Of a stretch of 64,000 nt of DNA, positions 1 through 8,800 are shown piece by piece. This stretch comes from Corynebacterium atrinae. Lineage in GTDB: Bacteria > Actinomycetota > Actinomycetes > Mycobacteriales > Mycobacteriaceae. The first letter of the stretch is position 1, and the number at the start of each line of letters is the position of its first letter. A program made the position numbers and the translations under genes. The notes beneath the pieces are model-generated. The model was given only the letters and a program-made list of their open reading frames with translations, had not been told where the DNA came from and did not search any database. The stretch is from the NCBI RefSeq assembly GCF_030408455.1, contig NZ_CP046977.1, forward strand, positions 2,356,001 through 2,420,000. Direction: 5' to 3'.

Positions 1-864
1 GAGCGTTTGTTCGCGCTCGTCGTGTCCGCCACCCATGCCGGAGCCGCGCTGGCGTCCGACGGCGTCGATCTCATCGACGAAGATGATGCAGGGGCTGTTC
101 TCCTTGGCCTGCTTGAACAGGTCGCGCACGCGGGAGGCACCGACGCCGACAAACATTTCCACGAAATCCGAACCGGAGATGGAGTAGAACGGCACCCCGG
201 CTTCACCGGCGACGGCGCGCGCGAGGAGGGTCTTGCCCGTGCCGGGCGGTCCGTAGAGCAGCACGCCGCGGGGAATCTTCGCGCCGAGGGCGTGGTAGCG
301 GGCCGGGTCCTGGAGGAAGTCCTTGATTTCCACCAGCTCGTCGACCGCTTCGTCAGCACCAGCGACGTCGGCGAAGGTGTTGGTGGGCATGTCCTTGGTC
401 AGTTCCTTGGCCTTGGAGCCGCCGAAACCAAACATGCCGCCGGTTTGCATGCGGGTAAAGAAGAAGAACAGCAGGCCGAAGAGAATGAGCATGGGCAGCA
501 GGAATCCGAGCATGCTGCCCAGGAAGCTGTCTTGGGTGACCCTCGTCGTGTACTTGTCAGCACCGGAGTTCTTCACCGCGTCGAATACTTCCGGCGCAGT
601 GCGGGCCGGGTACTGGGCCATGATCTCGTCGACGCCCTCACGTTCCTCATACGTGATCGGGTTGCGCAGTTCGATGCGCACGCGCTGCTCGCGGTCATCG
701 ATCTGCACCTCCTTGGCGTTGTTGTCATTCAGCTGCGCCATGGCCACGGAGGTATCTACCTGCTGGTAGTTACGAGTGTCGTCCGTGAAAAGGGTGAACA
801 CGTACAGGGAGATCAGGACGACTGCGGCGAGCAGGCCGATCTGGAGAATTCTCTTGTTCTTCAT
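1..864 (-). CDS. ftsH: ATP-dependent zinc metalloprotease FtsH (N-terminal part; gene continues beyond the window start)
   Basis: Membrane-anchored AAA+ protease that degrades misfolded membrane and regulatory proteins. The first 288 codons are present. They show a first transmembrane segment near residues 6-25, a periplasmic-side FtsH extracellular domain, a second hydrophobic segment near residues 115-137, and then the AAA module with Walker A GPPGTGKT (about residue 205) and Walker [10 protein letters not shown]. The second-region-of-homology arginines and the zinc HEXXH site lie outside the window. The start is the ATG at 864. It is the last gene of the same-strand series dacB-like, tilS, hpt, ftsH, with 104 bp between hpt and ftsH, so it may have its own promoter. 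Family assignment is firm. Confidence 0.97.
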   Translation of the reverse strand, partial: MKNKRILQIGLLAAVVLISLYVFTLFTDDTRNYQQVDTSVAMAQLNDNNAKEVQIDDREQRVRIELRNPITYEEREGVDEIMAQYPARTAPEVFDAVKNSGADKYTTRVTQDSFLGSMLGFLLPMLILFGLLFFFFTRMQTGGMFGFGGSKAKELTKDMPTNTFADVAGADEAVDELVEIKDFLQDPARYHALGAKIPRGVLLYGPPGTGKTLLARAVAGEAGVPFYSISGSDFVEMFVGVGASRVRDLFKQAKENSPCIIFVDEIDAVGRQRGSGMGGGHDEREQTL

Positions 865-968
865 GTATGCAGTCGCGCAGAGCTTAGGTGCCTCTCGCGA
901 CCAATGCCTTTCGGGTGCGGTAGCTTCACTGACTCCACAACGGGCCGGATGGCCCTTTTGTTCCCGCG

Positions 969-1562
969 CTAGCTCCCGGAGTAGACGTCCGGGTGCAGGG
1001 TGCCCACGTAGGGAAGGTCGCGGTAGCGCTCGGCGTAGTCGAGGCCGTAACCGATGACGAACTCGTTGGGGATGTCGAAGCCGACGTCGAAAAGGTCAAT
1101 GTCAGCCTTGACCACGTCGGGCTTGCGCAGCAGCGTGATCACTTCGAGGGACTTGGGCTGCCGGGCGCGGAGGTTACGCATGAGCCACGACAGGGTGAGC
1201 CCGGAATCAATAATGTCCTCGACGATGAGGACGTTGCGGCCCTGAATCTCGCGGTCGAGGTCTTTGAGGATGCGCACCACACCGGAAGAGGTGGTGGAGT
1301 TGCCGTAGGAAGACACGGCCATGAATTCGACCTGCGCGGGGATGTCGAGCGCGCGGGCGAAGTCGGTGAGGAAAAAGACTGCGCCCTTGAGCACGCACAC
1401 CAAGATGAGGTCTTCCTCGGTGTCCCGATAGGTCTCCGATACCTTCGCGGCGAGTTCGGCGATCCGATTGGAGAGGTCGTCTTCGCTGATCAACACCGCC
1501 TCGACGTCGTCGCCGTAGCGGTTAGCGGGGACGTGGAAGTCCTTCTTGTCGTGCATGCTCAT
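969..1562 (-). CDS. hpt: Hypoxanthine(-guanine) phosphoribosyltransferase
   Basis: Purine salvage enzyme that joins PRPP to hypoxanthine or guanine. The PRPP-binding loop [14 protein letters not shown] is visible, followed by a conserved C-terminal part with [24 protein letters not shown] chose the ATG at 1562 because AAAGG precedes it by five bases; an ATG two codons further in is also possible. A longer reading frame to 1676 would run into tilS and has no matching family sequence, so it was not used. The length of 197 residues is normal for the family. It lies 10 bp after tilS and presumably shares its transcript, an arrangement (tilS-hpt-ftsH) common in Gram-positive bacteria. Confidence 0.95.
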   Translation of the reverse strand: MSMHDKKDFHVPANRYGDDVEAVLISEDDLSNRIAELAAKVSETYRDTEEDLILVCVLKGAVFFLTDFARALDIPAQVEFMAVSSYGNSTTSSGVVRILKDLDREIQGRNVLIVEDIIDSGLTLSWLMRNLRARQPKSLEVITLLRKPDVVKADIDLFDVGFDIPNEFVIGYGLDYAERYRDLPYVGTLHPDVYSGS

Positions 1563-1572
1563 GGCACCTTTC

Positions 1573-2475
1573 CTAGGCCTGCTCGGATAGTGACAGTCTG
1601 CCATTAGACCGCCGCACTTCCAACCTTCTTCCGTTGCGCTGGCCCACGGCGACCCCGCCCTGGCCATGCCAGTCAATGCACAGCGCCTCCACCATGCTTA
1701 TCGACGCCCCCGTCACTCCCACTCCGCGCTCCCGCAGCCACGCCGCCAAGCGGCGGCGTCGCAGCGGTCCCGGTTGAGCGGCAAGTTCAGCGCAGTCGTC
1801 GGTCGGCGCCCCCGCCAGTTCGCTGAGCAGCTCATTATCTGCGGCGCTGCGTTCCGCCGCTTGTGCCAGGGCCTCGGAGGCGTCTCCCCCGATGAGGCGA
1901 TGGAGGGCGGGCAGGATTTCCTGGCGCAGCGCCACCCGCCTAAAAGCTGGGTCCGCATTGTGGGGGTCGTGCCAGGGCTCCAACCCCAGTTCCGCGCACG
2001 CGCCCACGGTGTCGGCGCGCCGAATGCTGAGGAAGGGGCGCACGATGCGGCCTGAGTGCGGGCTCATCCCGGTCGGGTTCCCGCGCAGCGCCCCCAAGAG
2101 AAAGGTCTCGGCCTGGTCATCGAGGGTGTGCGCGACCCACACGTCATTGCCCGGTTCGCTCAACGCCTGGTAGCGCACGTGGCGGGCCTGGGCTTCAAGG
2201 TTCCCCGCCGGCACCGTCACTGTGCGCAGCTGCGCACGCGCCCCCAGCTTCTCAGCCTGCGCGACGGCCCGGCGCGCCACGTCCCCCGACCCCGGCTGCA
2301 GCTGGTGATCCACCACCACCGCCAAGACTTCCTGCCCCTCGGCGACCGCGGCGGCGACCAAGGCGAGGGAATCCGCCCCTCCCGACAGGCCCACCGTGAC
2401 GGGACCGGCGGTGAGGTGGGGACGGACAGCGCGTCGACAAGCAAGAAAGTGGGGGCTGTGCCGCGGATAGTCCAC
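1573..2475 (-). CDS. tilS: tRNA(Ile)-lysidine synthetase
   Basis: Converts cytidine 34 of tRNA-Ile(CAU) to lysidine so that it reads AUA. The N-terminal PP-loop motif [11 protein letters not shown] (about residues 28-38) is the ATP-pyrophosphatase signature, and [14 protein letters not shown] is the matching second motif. At 300 residues it is on the short side, as usual for actinobacterial TilS. It starts with GTG at 2475, one base after the stop of the upstream carboxypeptidase gene, so the two are probably translationally coupled. Near its 3' end the gene carries a rare ATA codon inside a copy of the window's repeated 11-mer (1696-1706). Confidence 0.94.
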   Translation of the reverse strand: MDYPRHSPHFLACRRAVRPHLTAGPVTVGLSGGADSLALVAAAVAEGQEVLAVVVDHQLQPGSGDVARRAVAQAEKLGARAQLRTVTVPAGNLEAQARHVRYQALSEPGNDVWVAHTLDDQAETFLLGALRGNPTGMSPHSGRIVRPFLSIRRADTVGACAELGLEPWHDPHNADPAFRRVALRQEILPALHRLIGGDASEALAQAAERSAADNELLSELAGAPTDDCAELAAQPGPLRRRRLAAWLRERGVGVTGASISMVEALCIDWHGQGGVAVGQRNGRRLEVRRSNGRLSLSEQA

Positions 2476-2476
2476 G

Positions 2477-3763
2477 TTAAGAATCCCGAATAGTCGAGGC
2501 CACCGTGTCCAGCGCCCGGCGCGCGGCGAGGATTTCCGAGCCGTTGGACAACAAAGCGAAGGAGTAGACGCGACCCGAATCCGCCGTGACGATCCCCGCG
2601 AGCGCCGACGTATTAGTCAACGTGCCCGTCTTCGCGCGCACCCACCCGCGGCCCGACTGGTCGAGGTAGCGATCCGACAGGGTACCCTCCCCACCTGCCA
2701 CCGGCAGGGTGGCCAGCAGGGGCCGCAGCTCGGGGTTCGTCGCGGCGTCGACAAGCACCTCATCGAGGACGCGCGGCGGAATGAGGTTGAGCGTGGACAA
2801 CCCGGAATTATCCGCCAAGGACACCCCAGTGAGGTCGATGTTTCGCGCGCTCAGCACGTCCAGCGTCGCCTGCGTCGCCCCCTGCGCCGTGCCTGCCTGC
2901 CCCCGGTGCAGGGCCACCTCGTGGCCCACCGCCTCCGCCATGACGTTGTCCGAATGCAGCATCATCTCCGTCAGCCGCTCGATCAGCGGCGGCGAACTTG
3001 TCCGGGCGACAACCGTCCCGTCCTCCGGAACCGGGCCCAACCCGACGGTGCTCGCCCCGATTCGATCCGCCACAGCCTTCGCCACATCCAACGCCGGGGT
3101 ATGCGAACGCGGGACATCACCCTCCGTCTGCCCAATCCGGGCACCGTTGAGCATCGCGGGTTCCAACGGGGCGATATACCCGGCATCGATGTCCGCCGGA
3201 TCCCACCCCGGCATGAGCGCTTCACCCGACCAGGCGGAGGTATCCACGAACACCTGCTCCGCCTCCCCGATCTGCTTCGCCAGCTCATCCATCTGCTTGG
3301 CCGTCAGCCAGACATCCCCGACGGCCCGAATGGTCACGGACTTTTTGTCAGCACTCTGGATGACCTCCGTGGTGATGACATCATCCGGACCCAACTCGAG
3401 GACCGCCGCCGCCGCGGTAAGAATCTTCGTGGCACTCGCCGGCTGCAGCGCCGTATCAGCGTCTTGCTGCCACACCACCTCCCCGGTCACCGTGTCGGTG
3501 ACCCGCCCGTGCAGGGTGCCCAGGTCGGCGCCCACCTCGGATGCCAACAGGTCGTCGATACGCGCGGCCAACGCCGCATTATCCACCTCCCCCTCTGCTC
3601 GCGCGGGGCTCAGGATCTGCGACGGCGCCGGGGCCGCCAAGGCAGGAGCATGCGTGAGGTCACCGTAATAGCGCTGCGTCACCACACCGACGCCCGCAAC
3701 ACCCGCCACCGCGACCGCCACCACGCCAGCGGTCACGGACCACCACACCTTTTTTCCGCTCAT
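2477..3763 (-). CDS. D-alanyl-D-alanine carboxypeptidase/endopeptidase, PBP4 (peptidase S13) type
   Basis: Penicillin-binding protein that trims peptidoglycan stem peptides outside the membrane. A single N-terminal hydrophobic segment (WWSVTAGVVAVAVAGVAG...) acts as signal or anchor. The three active-site motifs of the S13 family are present in order: SXXK as SATK, SXN as SDN (in MLHSDNVMAEAVG) and KTG near the C-terminus (RAKTGTLTNTSALAG). The start is uncertain. I use the ATG at 3763 (MSGKKVWW), but a GGGAGG lies about 19 bases upstream and would better serve a TTG two codons earlier. The gene is divergent from ppa, with about 105 bp between them, and heads the tilS-hpt-ftsH series. Confidence 0.9.
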   Translation of the reverse strand: MSGKKVWWSVTAGVVAVAVAGVAGVGVVTQRYYGDLTHAPALAAPAPSQILSPARAEGEVDNAALAARIDDLLASEVGADLGTLHGRVTDTVTGEVVWQQDADTALQPASATKILTAAAAVLELGPDDVITTEVIQSADKKSVTIRAVGDVWLTAKQMDELAKQIGEAEQVFVDTSAWSGEALMPGWDPADIDAGYIAPLEPAMLNGARIGQTEGDVPRSHTPALDVAKAVADRIGASTVGLGPVPEDGTVVARTSSPPLIERLTEMMLHSDNVMAEAVGHEVALHRGQAGTAQGATQATLDVLSARNIDLTGVSLADNSGLSTLNLIPPRVLDEVLVDAATNPELRPLLATLPVAGGEGTLSDRYLDQSGRGWVRAKTGTLTNTSALAGIVTADSGRVYSFALLSNGSEILAARRALDTVASTIRDS

Positions 3764-3868
3764 TCCCAACAGACTAATGCCTCCCACTGACACGGCCACC
3801 GACCCGGCTACTACGGGCGGTAGAATGTGGGGCAACATCTGCCACCCAGCTATTCAAGGAGCCATCAC

Positions 3869-4342
3869 ATGGGCGTTGAAGTGACCATCGAGATCCCCAA
3901 GGGTTCACGCAACAAGTACGAAGTCGACCACGAGACCGGCCGCGTCTTCCTCGACCGCTACCTGTTCACCCCCATGGCCTACCCGGCCGACTACGGCTTC
4001 ATCGAGCACACCCTCGGTGAAGACGGAGATCCCTTGGATGCCCTCGTCATCCTGCCCGAGCCCGTATTCCCCGGCGTCGTGGTCAAGGCCCGCATCGTCG
4101 GCGTGTTCAAAATGACCGACGAGGCCGGTGGCGACGACAAGCTTCTCTGCGTCATCGACGACCCGCGCTTCGACCACTTCCAAGAGCTCGAGGATGTCTC
4201 CTCCTTCACCCTTGATGAGATCGAGCACTTCTTCGTCCACTACAAGGACCTTGAGCCGAACAAGGAAGTCACCGGCTCCGGCTGGGGCTCCCGCGAGGAA
4301 GCCGAGAAGATCCTCGCCGAGGCCGTTGCTCGCTACAAGTAA
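3869..4342 (+). CDS. ppa: Inorganic pyrophosphatase (family I, soluble)
   Basis: Hydrolyses pyrophosphate to phosphate and so pulls biosynthetic reactions forward. The family I signature around DGDPLDALV supplies the metal-binding aspartates. KYEVDHETG near the start and [11 protein letters not shown] are also typical. At 157 residues it matches bacterial hexameric enzymes. The start ATG at 3869 has a good AAGGAG seven bases upstream; an earlier in-frame ATG at 3827 lacks family sequence. A TAGAAT box near 3831 is a plausible -10 element. A short AACGGCGCCGTT palindrome follows the stop and separates it from the convergent gene. Confidence 0.97.
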   Translation: MGVEVTIEIPKGSRNKYEVDHETGRVFLDRYLFTPMAYPADYGFIEHTLGEDGDPLDALVILPEPVFPGVVVKARIVGVFKMTDEAGGDDKLLCVIDDPRFDHFQELEDVSSFTLDEIEHFFVHYKDLEPNKEVTGSGWGSREEAEKILAEAVARYK

Positions 4343-4362
4343 GACTGCTTAACGGCGCCGTT

Positions 4363-4791
4363 TCAGGCTGAAGGCTCGCTGGAGTCTTCGGCACTGGGGC
4401 GGCGCTTTCTGCTGCCAACGGTCCCCACCGCCACAGACGCAATCAGCCCGACGACGAACAGCCACACTCCCAGGGCGAACACGAGGATGGCTGGGATGTG
4501 CCCGGGGCTAATGATGAGCCACGCCACCCCGACCACTGTTCCCACCCCACCCAGCCAGGTCATCGGCCGGGGCACTCGGTTGGCCGGGATGCGCAGGACC
4601 CAAGCGAGCACAAGTACGACGATCAGGGGGACCATGAGCAGGGCTAACGTCATGGGGATCATGCCGAAGCCGAGCCGGAAGTAGAGGAAAGCTCCGCCCA
4701 CTGTCCCCAGCACCGCCGCCGCGAGGGTAAGCCGCCACGCGATGATGCCGCTCAAACGCCGCAGCTGCTGATCATCCAGGGGTTGCTCCAT
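4363..4791 (-). CDS. Small integral membrane protein, function unknown
   Basis: A 142-residue protein with four predicted membrane segments (IIAWRLTLAAAVLGTVGG..., MIPMTLALLMVPLIVVLVLAWV, MTWLGGVGTVVGVAWLII and IPAILVFALGVWLFVVGLIASV) and a charged, serine-rich cytoplasmic tail. I do not recognise a functional domain. The start is taken as the ATG at 4791 because TAGCCT lies seven bases upstream on the same strand, which fits a leaderless transcript; a GTG ten codons earlier is possible. It converges on ppa, and its upstream side holds the long inverted repeat at 4832-4903. Confidence 0.7.
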   Translation of the reverse strand: MEQPLDDQQLRRLSGIIAWRLTLAAAVLGTVGGAFLYFRLGFGMIPMTLALLMVPLIVVLVLAWVLRIPANRVPRPMTWLGGVGTVVGVAWLIISPGHIPAILVFALGVWLFVVGLIASVAVGTVGSRKRRPSAEDSSEPSA

Positions 4792-4831
4792 GCCACTAAG
4801 GCTATGCCACACCCGGTCCACCAGTGAAGAG

Positions 4832-4903
4832 TGCGATATGAGTTCACCGATTAATCGAGTGGCTTTCGTCGGCTATTCGATTAATGGGTGAACTCATATC
4901 GCA
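4832..4903. repeat. 72-bp near-perfect inverted repeat between divergent genes
   Basis: The left arm is 4832-4858 and the right arm 4877-4903: 27 bases each, with one mismatch and an 18-base loop. The arms contain GCGATATGAGTTCACC and its complement. There is no following T-run, so it does not look like a simple terminator. It sits in the divergent intergenic region between the membrane protein and the rhodanese gene. It differs in sequence from the 89-bp elements at 16.7 and 32.6 kb, and I saw no second copy in the window. Confidence 0.9.
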
Positions 4904-4968
4904 GTTACTTCCCGCTGATTCGGGTGGCCGCTAAACTCGTCCCCACATTCCCCACAGAGAGGTCCAGC

Positions 4969-5259
4969 ATGAAGAACGTCTCGGTCCACGAGGTCCCCGC
5001 CGGAGTCCAGCTTGTCGACGTCCGCGAAGCAGACGAGTTCAGCGTCGATCACGCAGCAGGTGCCACGCACATCCCCCTGTCCGAGTTCACTGCCCGGGTA
5101 TCCGAGATTGATATCGACCGTGACATCTACGTCATCTGCAAGTCCGGTGGCCGTTCGTTGCAGGCGAGTGAGTACTTGGAATTGGCCAAGGGCCTCGCAC
5201 CGATCAATGTGCTGGGCGGGACGGATGCGTGGCGCGAGGCTGGCTTGCCCATGGAGTAA
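4969..5259 (+). CDS. Rhodanese-like domain protein (single domain)
   Basis: A stand-alone rhodanese fold of 96 residues, probably a sulfurtransferase or sulfur carrier in the cytosol. The active-site loop is CKSGGRS with Cys57, preceded by the rhodanese strand QLVDVREADEFSVDHAAGATHIP. The length fits single-domain GlpE-like proteins. The ATG at 4969 follows AGAGAGG by six bases, so it is preferred over an earlier frame start at 4888 that falls inside the inverted repeat. Its neighbours (MarR regulator and Pls-type synthetase) are on the same strand, but 69 bp separate it from the MarR gene. The substrate is unknown. Confidence 0.88.
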   Translation: MKNVSVHEVPAGVQLVDVREADEFSVDHAAGATHIPLSEFTARVSEIDIDRDIYVICKSGGRSLQASEYLELAKGLAPINVLGGTDAWREAGLPME

Positions 5260-5328
5260 CCCCTGGTTATTTAGTGGGCAAGCACCCACGGTTTAGCTTT
5301 TCCATCATTTGCGCTTACTATCAGAAGT

Positions 5329-5829
5329 ATGGCGCAGAAGGTTGATTCCACCCAGGGCTCGGATTTGGTTCCCGTTTCTCTACTCGAGTCCCCCAGTTTC
5401 CAGTTGGAGCGACTCCGTCGTCGCACCCGCGATGAGGTGGAGGCGGCCTTAAACACGCAGTCGACGTCGCTGCGCGAGTACTGGGTGCTGGCCTGCTTGG
5501 TCGACCGGGCGGCGGCATCCCAGTCCGCACTGTCGGAGACCCTAGCCATTGACGCTTCCGACATGGTTCGCCTCATTGATTCGCTCGAGTCCCGTGGGTG
5601 GGCCAAGCGCGAACGCGACCCGAAGGATCGCCGCCGCCAGATCGTCTCGTCGACCAAGAAGGGCACGAAGGCGCAAACGCAGCTCGCGATACTAGTCACG
5701 CAAGCGGAGAACACTGCGCTCGATGAGTCCTCGAAGAAGCAGCTCAAACACCTGCGCAACCTCACTGTTGCGGTGTTGAGCACGGAGCTCGATGATACTG
5801 CTAGCGCCGCGGAACCCAAGGGGGCGTAG
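5329..5829 (+). CDS. MarR-family transcriptional regulator
   Basis: A winged-helix DNA-binding protein of 166 residues. The recognition helix region SQSALSETLAIDASDMVRLIDSLESRGWAKRERDPKDRRRQIVSSTKKG carries the classic MarR wing with DPKDRRR, and helical dimerisation segments flank it. It ends only six bases before the GTG start of the Pls-like synthetase, so the two are almost certainly one transcript and it is the natural candidate to control that gene. MarR proteins usually respond to small phenolic or oxidising ligands; nothing in the sequence tells which one here. Confidence 0.9.
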   Translation: MAQKVDSTQGSDLVPVSLLESPSFQLERLRRRTRDEVEAALNTQSTSLREYWVLACLVDRAAASQSALSETLAIDASDMVRLIDSLESRGWAKRERDPKDRRRQIVSSTKKGTKAQTQLAILVTQAENTALDESSKKQLKHLRNLTVAVLSTELDDTASAAEPKGA

Positions 5830-5835
5830 CGCACC

Positions 5836-8800
5836 GTGAGCATCCATAATGTGCCGCGCCAGTATCTGCGCGCGGGGGAAGCACCTGCCAAACGGACGCT
5901 GTATGAAATCCTCGCTGCGACGGCCGCTGCCCACCCGGAAGCCGCCGCATTGGATGACGGCGAGATCCTCACGTACTCCGAGCTCATGGAGTCCGTCGAC
6001 GCCTGGGCCACTGAGTTGCATCGCAATGGCATCCGGCGCGGTGATCGGATCGGTATCCGCATGCGGTCCGGCAACCGGGATCTCTACCTGGCGATCCTCT
6101 CCACCATCGCCGCCGGTGCCGCCTACGTACCAGTTGATGCCGACGATCCCGACGAGCGCGCCGAGATGGTCTTCGGCGAGGCGGGCATCAATGGAGTGTT
6201 CACGGATGAGGGTTTTCGCATGCTCAAGCCGCGCGCGGGTGGCGATAAGCGTCGCCCGATGCTCGATGACATCGCCTGGATCATTTTCACCTCCGGTTCC
6301 ACGGGTAAGCCCAAGGGTGTGGCCGTCACCCATCGTTCGGCGGCCGCGTTTGTCGACGCCGAAGCGCAGATGTTCCTCGTCGATTCTCCTGGAGGGCCCC
6401 TGGGCCCGGAGGATCGCGTTCTCGCGGGCCTGTCAGTGGCTTTCGACGCGAGCTGTGAGGAAATGTGGCTGGCCTGGGGGCACGGCGCCTGCCTGGTGCC
6501 CGCCCCCCGTTCGCTCGTGCGCTCAGGAATGGACCTCGGGCCGTGGCTTATCCGCCGCGACATCACGGTAGTTTCCACCGTTCCTACCCTCGCTGGTTTG
6601 TGGCCCGCCGAGGCGCTAGACAACATCCGCCTGCTTATCGTCGGCGGTGAGGCTTGCTCTCAGGAGCTGGTTGATCGCCTGGCCACCCCGGACCGCGAGT
6701 TGTGGAATACCTATGGCCCCACCGAAGCGACCGTCGTTGCCTGCGGCACCCAGCTGCATCCCGGTCAGCCGGTGTCCATTGGTCTGCCGCTGGCGGGGTG
6801 GAACCTCATCGTGGTTGATGCGAATGAGCAACCGGTCCGGGTCGGTGAGGTCGGCGAGCTCGTTATCGGAGGCGTCGGTTTGGCCCGCTACCTCGATCCG
6901 GAGAAGGACCGGGAAAAGTACGCCCCCATGCCGTCTGTCGGCTGGGCCCGCGCCTATCGCTCGGGGGATCAGGTCCGCTTAGAAGAGGATGGCCTCTACT
7001 TCGTCGGGCGGGTTGATGATCAGGTGAAGATCGGCGGCCGCCGCATTGAGCTCGGGGAGTTGGAGGCGAATGTCTCGGCGCTCCCCAACGTCTACAACTC
7101 GGCCGTCGCCGTCCAGACCACCGGAGCTGATCAAAAAGTCCTCGTCGCCTACGTGTCCTTGGAGCAAGCAGACCTCGGCTTCGATCACGATGCCGCCCAC
7201 GAGCGCCTTGCCGAGTCCATGCCCGCCGCCCTCGTCCCACGGATCTGCGTGCTGGAGGAGCTTCCCATCCGCACCTCCGGCAAAGTTGACAAGGCCGCGC
7301 TCCCCTGGCCGCTGCCCGGCGTCGGCGTGGAGGCAAGCAACCTCAGCCCCACGGAGGAGTGGCTCGCGGAGCTGTGGGTCGATGTCCTGGGTACCTCCGT
7401 CTCGGACGCCGATGCCGATTTCTTCTCCCTCGGCGGCACCTCGCTCGCCGCGGCCACTCTCGTCGGCCGCATCCGCGAGCGGGTGCCCACCGTCGCGGTC
7501 CGCGATCTCTACGACCATCCGCGCCTCGGCGCGCTGGCGCTGACCGTGGAAGGTATCGCTGACTCCTCCGGAGTCTCGCTTTCCGACGCCTCCCCTGCCG
7601 AGCCACGCACCGTCGTCCCGGTGGGCGTCGATACGCGTGCCATACAGGTCGCCGTGCAGGTGGTAACGATGACACTCCAGGCTACGACCTGGCTGGCCTG
7701 GTTACTGTTGGGCTCCAACCTCGCCGCGCTCGCGGGCGTGGAGTGGGCGCGGCACACGCCGTGGTGGCTGGTCATCGCCCTGCTCGTCGTCTTCGCGACC
7801 CCCCTCGGGCGCCTACCCATCGGAGGTTTCGGCGCCCGCCTACTCACCTCCGGCATCGAGCCCGGAGAATACGCCCGCGGCGGGTCCACTCATCTGCGTA
7901 TCTGGGCTGCCGAACGCTGGGCAGACGCCTCCGGCTCCCGCTCCATCGCTGGCGCCACCTGGGTGAATTACTATGCCCGCGCCCTCGGCGTGACGATGGG
8001 TCGTGGCGTCGATTTGCACTCCCTCCCGCCTGTGACCGGCCTGCTCACACTCGGTGACCACGTCTCGATTGAACCGGAAGTCGACCTCAGCGGCTACTGG
8101 GTGGACGGCGATGTCTTGCGCGTCGGCGCCATCGAGGTGCATTCGGAGGCCCGCATCGGCACCCGGTCGACACTGCTGCCGGGGACGGTCATCGGCGAAG
8201 ACGCCCACGTCGAGGCCGGCTCCACCGTCACCGGCACGAAGACCATCAAGAAGGGTTCGCGCTGGTCCGGCTCCCCGGCGGTCAAGGTAGGCCGCTCGAA
8301 GCACCGCTTCCCCGACGAACACCCGCCCCGGCGATCCCGCTGGGTGCCCATTTACGGGTTGACCTCGATCCTGCTCAGCCTCATGCCCATGGTGGCCATC
8401 GCCCTTGGCGCCGCCCTGGTGCTGGTTCTCGTGGAGGTGACCGCCGGCAATCCCCTGATCGGCGCGGTGTTGTTCGCCCCGCTCGGCGCCCTAGTCGTGT
8501 TTGCTTTCTACCTGGCCACCACCTGGCTGGGGGTCCGCGTGCTCTCCCTCGGGCTGACCCCCGGGGTGACCCCGGTTCGCTCCCTCCAGGGATGGCGCCT
8601 GTGGAGCATCGAACGCCTCATGGATGATGCCCGCACCTACCTGTTCCCCCTCTACGCCAGCCAGCTCACCCCGCTCTGGTTGCGGTCGTTGGGCGCGACG
8701 ATCGGTAAGGATGTCGAAATCTCCACTGCGGTGATGATCCCCTCGCTTACCGAAGTCCGCGACGGCGCCTTCCTCGCCGACGACACCATGATCGGCGGCT

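Noticed and set aside
872..960. A terminator between hpt and ftsH (GGGCC-4-GGCCC followed by TTTTG)
   Set aside because: The T-run is on the plus strand while both flanking genes are on the minus strand, so it would not end their transcripts; the stem is only five base pairs.
4888..4968. An upstream extension of the rhodanese
   Set aside because: It starts inside the inverted repeat and lacks family sequence; ATG 4969 has a ribosome site.
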